Source: Caryophanales bacterium UBA7642 (GTDB lineage Bacteria > Bacillota_I > Bacilli_A > RFN20 > CAG-288). Taken from it: a DNA stretch of 9,831 nt. Position numbers and translations under genes: made by a program. The stretch's first letter is position 1, and each line of letters opens with the position of its first letter. The stretch spans positions 1 through 9,831 of the forward strand of contig DLIM01000005.1 of NCBI GenBank assembly GCA_002483745.1, read 5' to 3'. Of the stretch, positions 7,068 to 9,831 are shown one piece after another. The notes under the pieces are model-generated. The model made no database searches. It was not told the DNA's origin and saw nothing but the letters and a program-made list of their open reading frames with translations.

Positions 7068-8213
7068 ATGAAATCTAATATTAATAAAAAGTCTTTATTC
7101 CTCTTAACTTCTCTTTTAGTCTTAACCGGCTGTGGAAAAAGTAATGATTCCAATACTTCTAGTTCTACTTCTACTGATCAGAAATTAGCTTCTAATGCTT
7201 CTATCACGATATCTTCTTCCGCTGATGAAATAGCTTTAAATCCTGAGGATGTGACTATCTCCGAGACTTTCCATTCCTTAGAAACCAAGAAGCAGTACAA
7301 CACTAGAGTCTTACCTTCTACTGGATATATCAAACTCTTAGTCATACCGGTATTAATACCTGGCTATGAGACAATCGATATTGATGGAGACGAAGTCGAT
7401 GATAAGGAAAAAGTCAAAACCGATATTGAAGAGGCTTTCTTTGGAACTGAGGGAGATTCAAACCTCGGTTATGAATCTGTTGCTTCATTCTATAAGAAGT
7501 CTTCTTATAATCAGCTTAACTTGACTGGTACCGTAACTGATTACTTCAATTTGGCTAGTGATTCCACTTTAGGATATTCAGTGGACTATGTTGTCTCTGC
7601 AACCACTTCTTCCTTCTCCTTAGAGTTCTTTGAAAATACCACACTTACTTCTACTGTCACTAACACTTCTGCTAACGGAACCTTAAGCTATAAAGTCAAT
7701 GATGTAGCCGCTACTGACTTAAATTCCGTCTATTCTGGCGATCATTTCACAGTTACGGTTGCTGGAACTCCATCTACTGGTAAGACCTTCATACTCGAAG
7801 AAAAAGAAACTTCCGGCAATTATCCGCAGACCAAATCAGTTACTGGTGGAGAGGGAATCAATTTCACTTTCTATCCTCAGACTAATTTCACTATAACCTT
7901 ATCGGAAGTATCTATCTCTACTATTACAGTTGTTAACCCCACTACTGGTAGTGGAAGTATTTCTTTGACTATGTATGATGGCAACCACAATACTGCCACT
8001 AATGGTATTCCTACTGGTTCAACCATGTACATCTCTGGTTATAGCTACTATACTGCCGCTGTTAACTACACGGTCCATATTGAAGAAACTGCTACCGACT
8101 TAACTGGAACAATCTCGGCTTCCTCTGGTTATGGTTCTTACTTCAGTATTAACAATGGTGGTGCTATATCTATCACTGGCAATATGACTATTACCTTTGT
8201 CTTAGCTGCTTAA
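7068..8213 (+). CDS. Lipoprotein paralogue of the M6 protease lacking the catalytic part, with two beta-rich repeats
   Basis: This protein of 381 residues has lipobox LVLTGC (Cys22) and a Ser/Thr-rich tether. Residues 58-161 align by eye with 71-167 of the upstream protease: KLLVIPVLIPG matches DLLVIPVHLLG, DIEEAFFG matches DIRKAFFS, and SSYNQLNLTGTVTDYFNL matches SSYHKLNFGGTVTDWFDV. After about 175 the similarity ends. There is no HExxH anywhere, so it should not be a protease of this type. The remainder is rich in Ser, Thr, Gly and Tyr and forms two degenerate repeats of about 90 residues (196-279 and 286-380). The gene starts four bases after the protease stop, with AAGGA (7053-7057) ten bases before the ATG, and ends just before a strong terminator. 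That intact layout argues against a decaying fragment. A substrate- or partner-binding role next to the protease is a guess. Confidence 0.85.
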   Translation: MKSNINKKSLFLLTSLLVLTGCGKSNDSNTSSSTSTDQKLASNASITISSSADEIALNPEDVTISETFHSLETKKQYNTRVLPSTGYIKLLVIPVLIPGYETIDIDGDEVDDKEKVKTDIEEAFFGTEGDSNLGYESVASFYKKSSYNQLNLTGTVTDYFNLASDSTLGYSVDYVVSATTSSFSLEFFENTTLTSTVTNTSANGTLSYKVNDVAATDLNSVYSGDHFTVTVAGTPSTGKTFILEEKETSGNYPQTKSVTGGEGINFTFYPQTNFTITLSEVSISTITVVNPTTGSGSISLTMYDGNHNTATNGIPTGSTMYISGYSYYTAAVNYTVHIEETATDLTGTISASSGYGSYFSINNGGAISITGNMTITFVLAA

Positions 8214-8236
8214 TACTTAATCTCTCTATCTCAAAT

Positions 8237-8268
8237 AACTGCTCCTACAATTTGTAGGAGCAGTTTTT
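8237..8268 (+). terminator. Strong intrinsic terminator of the lipoprotein operon
   Basis: AACTGCTCCTACA (8237-8249) pairs perfectly with TGTAGGAGCAGTT (8253-8265), giving a 13-bp stem with a three-base loop, or 12 bp with five. The T-tract is at 8264-8268. It sits 23 bp after the second lipoprotein stop. Confidence 0.95.
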
Positions 8269-8847
8269 AATTGATGAACAAAAAGTAGTTCAAAAAGCTA
8301 CAACTGAAAACATCTAACTATAACTAAAAAATTATTATCAAGTACCACATGACTATCTAATATCAAGAAACGAGAAATTTAAATCCAAAAGACTTCTTAA
8401 ATAGACGCTTCTGGTTCTATTGATAAATGGCAATCGGTTTTGAAATTATAAAACGCTGTTAACTATAAGGTTAATAAAGAAATGATGGAGCAATGATAGT
8501 CCCTATTATTTATCAAAAGCCTTAGTTTTTTCAATATTGTGCCTTTAAAGCACACTGCACAGGAATTTTTTAAAAGGCACAACACATTTAAATTTTAAGG
8601 CGTTTTCTTATTGATTTTGAATGAGACTTTAGATAGTTATATTTCCATCAAAGTTCTCAACTTCTAAAGTTCTTTTGATTTTAATTTTTTAAACATTTTG
8701 TCGATTAATCGGCTAAAAGAAAGCATTTCATTTATAAAATTAATTAGTTTTCTATATATTTTTAGTGGCTTTATAGATATCATCTAATGTCAAAATTTTA
8801 ATATTTCTTCAGCTAATGTCTTTTCTCCGTGCACTTGATTGCCTCAC
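8269..8847. other. AT-rich intergenic spacer without a recognisable gene
   Basis: I see no coding region, tRNA or insertion-sequence hallmark. Small structures include an inverted repeat at 8537-8582, a direct repeat of AAAGTTCT (8650-8657 and 8666-8673), and the palindrome CGATTAATCG (8702-8711). The stretch is much longer than a simple promoter region needs. Confidence 0.6.
8537..8582. repeat. 10-bp inverted repeat with bulge extension and nested alternative hairpin
   Basis: TTGTGCCTTT (8537-8546) pairs with AAAGGCACAA (8573-8582). After one bulged A, three more pairs (8547-8549 with 8569-8571) extend the stem. Nested inside, TGTGC (8538-8542) can instead pair with GCACA (8550-8554), so two folds compete for the same left arm. 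No T-tract follows on either strand, so it is not a standard terminator. Confidence 0.5.
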
Positions 8848-8868
8848 TTGCAAATGGTTAGGAGGCAA
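8839..8868. promoter_or_regulatory. Inverted repeat over the predicted repressor promoter (possible operator)
   Basis: TTGCCTC (8839-8845) and GAGGCAA (8862-8868) are exact inverted repeats 16 bp apart. They bracket the proposed -35 of the LacI-family gene and end just before its -10. CTTGC (8847-8851) and GCAAG (8865-8869) offer an alternative pairing. The layout would suit a repressor or activator site, although LacI-family operators are usually more compact. Confidence 0.35.
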
Positions 8869-8877
8869 GTTTAGAAT
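8848..8877 (+). promoter_or_regulatory. Likely promoter of the LacI-family gene
   Basis: TTGCAA (8848-8853) and TAGAAT (8872-8877) lie 18 bp apart. The -10 is one base from consensus and the -35 two. The predicted start is near 8884, leaving a leader of under 30 bases before the repressor start at 8912. Confidence 0.5.
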
Positions 8878-8885
8878 ATTGCAAC

Positions 8886-8899
8886 GGAAAGGGCTTACA
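8886..8899 (+). promoter_or_regulatory. Operator-like 14-mer in the repressor leader, matching the importer site
   Basis: GGAAAGGGCTTACA matches 11 of 14 bases of GGAAAGCCCTTTCA at 3690-3703. Each is an imperfect dyad, with GGAAAG on one side and CTTWCA on the other. Both start a few bases after a predicted transcription start. The purine part can also serve as the ribosome-binding site for the ATG at 8899, which may explain part of the resemblance. Confidence 0.35.
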
Positions 8900-8925
8900 T
8901 GGTAGAAATAGATGACCATAAATGA
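8899..8925 (+). CDS. Possible eight-codon leader ORF overlapping the repressor start
   Basis: The ATG at 8899 follows GGAAAGG (8886-8892) by six bases and encodes MVEIDDHK before a TGA at 8923-8925. It overlaps the repressor's first codons in a different frame. The repressor ATG at 8912 lacks a good site of its own, so ribosomes loaded here could terminate and restart backwards on it. This could be chance; no peptide function is suggested. Confidence 0.3.
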   Translation: MVEIDDHK

Positions 8926-9831
8926 GATTGCAAAACTTGCTAACACATCACGAGGCACAGTAGATAGAGTTATCAATAAACGTGGTGATGTAAATCAAGA
9001 AGTAGAGAAACGAGTTATCCAGATTATTAATGAAACTGGATATCTTTCAAGCAAGGATAAAAAGCTCTTTTCTCTTAGCAATTCCAAAATTGAAATTGGT
9101 GTCATCATTGCCTCATTAAACAATATCTTCTTTGATCAAATCCTAATGGGTATGAAGAAAGCTCTTGCTAATCAATATCGTTATTCAGGATTAGATCTTC
9201 AAATCCATAAAGTCCGTCTCTTCAATGATCAGGAAGTAATCGATGCTATTAACTCTCTATCGAAGAAAACCCGTCTTCTAATTGTCTCGGCCTCTGGCAA
9301 TGAAACCATTGAAAGAAAAATAGATTCTTTAAATATTCCTGTCATCACCGTTTCTATCGATATGGATTGTCACAATAAGATTGGATTCGTTGGCTGTGAC
9401 TTCTATAACTCCGGTGCCTTAGCTGCCGATGTTGCTAACTTGCTTCAGAATACCAATAGCAAAGCTGCTGTCATGATTGGCTCCTATAGCCATCAAGGAC
9501 ATAGGCAAAGATTAGAAGGCTTCAAAGCCAAAGTCGACCCAAATATCACCATTCTTGATCCTATTCAGACCTTTGATGATGATGAGATTGGTTATCAAAG
9601 AACTCAAGCGGTCTTAGTTAAAGAGCATCCTGATATTATTGTCTTCTTCGGAGCAGGCATGGCCGGAGGCTTAAAAGCCATCAAAGAATACCAAGGCAAG
9701 GTAAGAGTTGTAACAGTAGATGAAATTCCCGAAGTAGTAGAAGGCCTTCATTCCGGATTAGTCTCAGCTAGTGTCTCTCAGTTCCCTTTAACTCAAGGTA
9801 AGAAATGTATTGAAATCGCTTATGACTATCT
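8912..9831 (+). CDS. LacI/PurR-family transcriptional regulator (partial, C-terminus outside window)
   Basis: This is a ligand-responsive DNA-binding regulator, with 306 of perhaps 330-340 residues visible. The N-terminal helix-turn-helix reads TINEIAKLANTSRGTVDRV (2-20), followed by INKRGDV and EVEKRVIQIINETGY (30-44), as in the SRGTVDRV branch of the family. The linker after Gly-Tyr (LSSKDKKLFSLSNSK) lacks the usual Pro-Asn and Ala-Arg hinge pattern. From EIGVIIASLN (61-70) onward it is a periplasmic-binding-protein-like sugar-sensing domain, including FFDQILMGMKKAL and the late VVTVDEIPEVVEGL. The start is fixed by a TAG directly upstream at 8909-8911. The ligand is not readable; such regulators usually sense sugars or sugar derivatives. 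It may control itself and the importer operon through the similar 14-mers at 8886-8899 and 3690-3703. That link is inference. Confidence 0.92.
   Translation, partial: MTINEIAKLANTSRGTVDRVINKRGDVNQEVEKRVIQIINETGYLSSKDKKLFSLSNSKIEIGVIIASLNNIFFDQILMGMKKALANQYRYSGLDLQIHKVRLFNDQEVIDAINSLSKKTRLLIVSASGNETIERKIDSLNIPVITVSIDMDCHNKIGFVGCDFYNSGALAADVANLLQNTNSKAAVMIGSYSHQGHRQRLEGFKAKVDPNITILDPIQTFDDDEIGYQRTQAVLVKEHPDIIVFFGAGMAGGLKAIKEYQGKVRVVTVDEIPEVVEGLHSGLVSASVSQFPLTQGKKCIEIAYDY

Noticed and set aside
8860..8865. Perfect Shine-Dalgarno AGGAGG upstream of the regulator
   Set aside because: No start codon lies at a usable distance, and the repressor frame is closed by TAG at 8909. It falls within the predicted promoter spacer, so it is probably not transcribed.
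1..9831. TGA read as tryptophan (Mollicute-type code)
   Set aside because: The tryptophans checked use TGG, no in-frame TGA occurs in the genes, and every visible gene ends in TAA.
1..9831. CRISPR array, tRNA or rRNA genes, phage genes
   Set aside because: No regularly spaced repeats, cloverleaf-like sequence, rRNA segments or phage protein signatures were seen.

Overview
The window comes from a low-GC, Gram-positive-like bacterium. Coding sequence is AT-leaning, spacers are very AT-rich, Shine-Dalgarno sites are purine-rich, and promoters fit the vegetative consensus. Surface proteins are lipoproteins with Ser/Thr-rich tethers. All five visible stop codons are TAA and tryptophan is TGG, so the standard bacterial code fits. 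A gut Bacillota or a relative close to the Mollicutes is the best guess, but it is an inference.

Region 1 (1-3740, minus strand) is an ABC importer operon transcribed right to left. Its order is substrate-binding lipoprotein, fused two-domain permease, then ATPase (cut by the window edge). A near-perfect promoter (TTGACA, 16 bp, TATAAT) drives it. A palindromic operator-like site lies just after the predicted transcription start. A hairpin with a T-rich tail between the binding protein and the permease probably attenuates downstream expression. The family is the AfuA/FbpA-type group annotated as 'iron(III)' or phosphonate importers. The binding protein lacks an obvious Tyr-Tyr iron pair and has a His-Asp ... 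Glu arrangement that recalls hexose-phosphate-binding AfuA.

Region 2 (3976-4797, plus strand) is a divergent Cof-type HAD phosphatase. It could act on phosphorylated sugars, which would suit a sugar-phosphate importer, but this is inference from position only.

Region 3 (4798-5314) is an AT-rich spacer with inverted repeats and a good promoter at its right end. Region 4 (5315-8268) is a two-gene lipoprotein operon. The first gene encodes an M6-like secreted zinc metalloprotease. The second encodes a paralogue that keeps the lipoprotein leader, tether and first part of the protease domain, but replaces the catalytic part with two degenerate beta-rich repeats. A strong intrinsic terminator ends the operon.

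Region 5 (8269-8911) is a second AT-rich spacer with inverted repeats, a likely promoter and an eight-codon leader ORF. Region 6 (8912 to the right edge) is a LacI-family repressor lacking only its C-terminal end. Its leader carries a 14-bp sequence resembling the site at the start of the importer operon, at a similar distance from the predicted start. The repressor may therefore control both itself and the importer.
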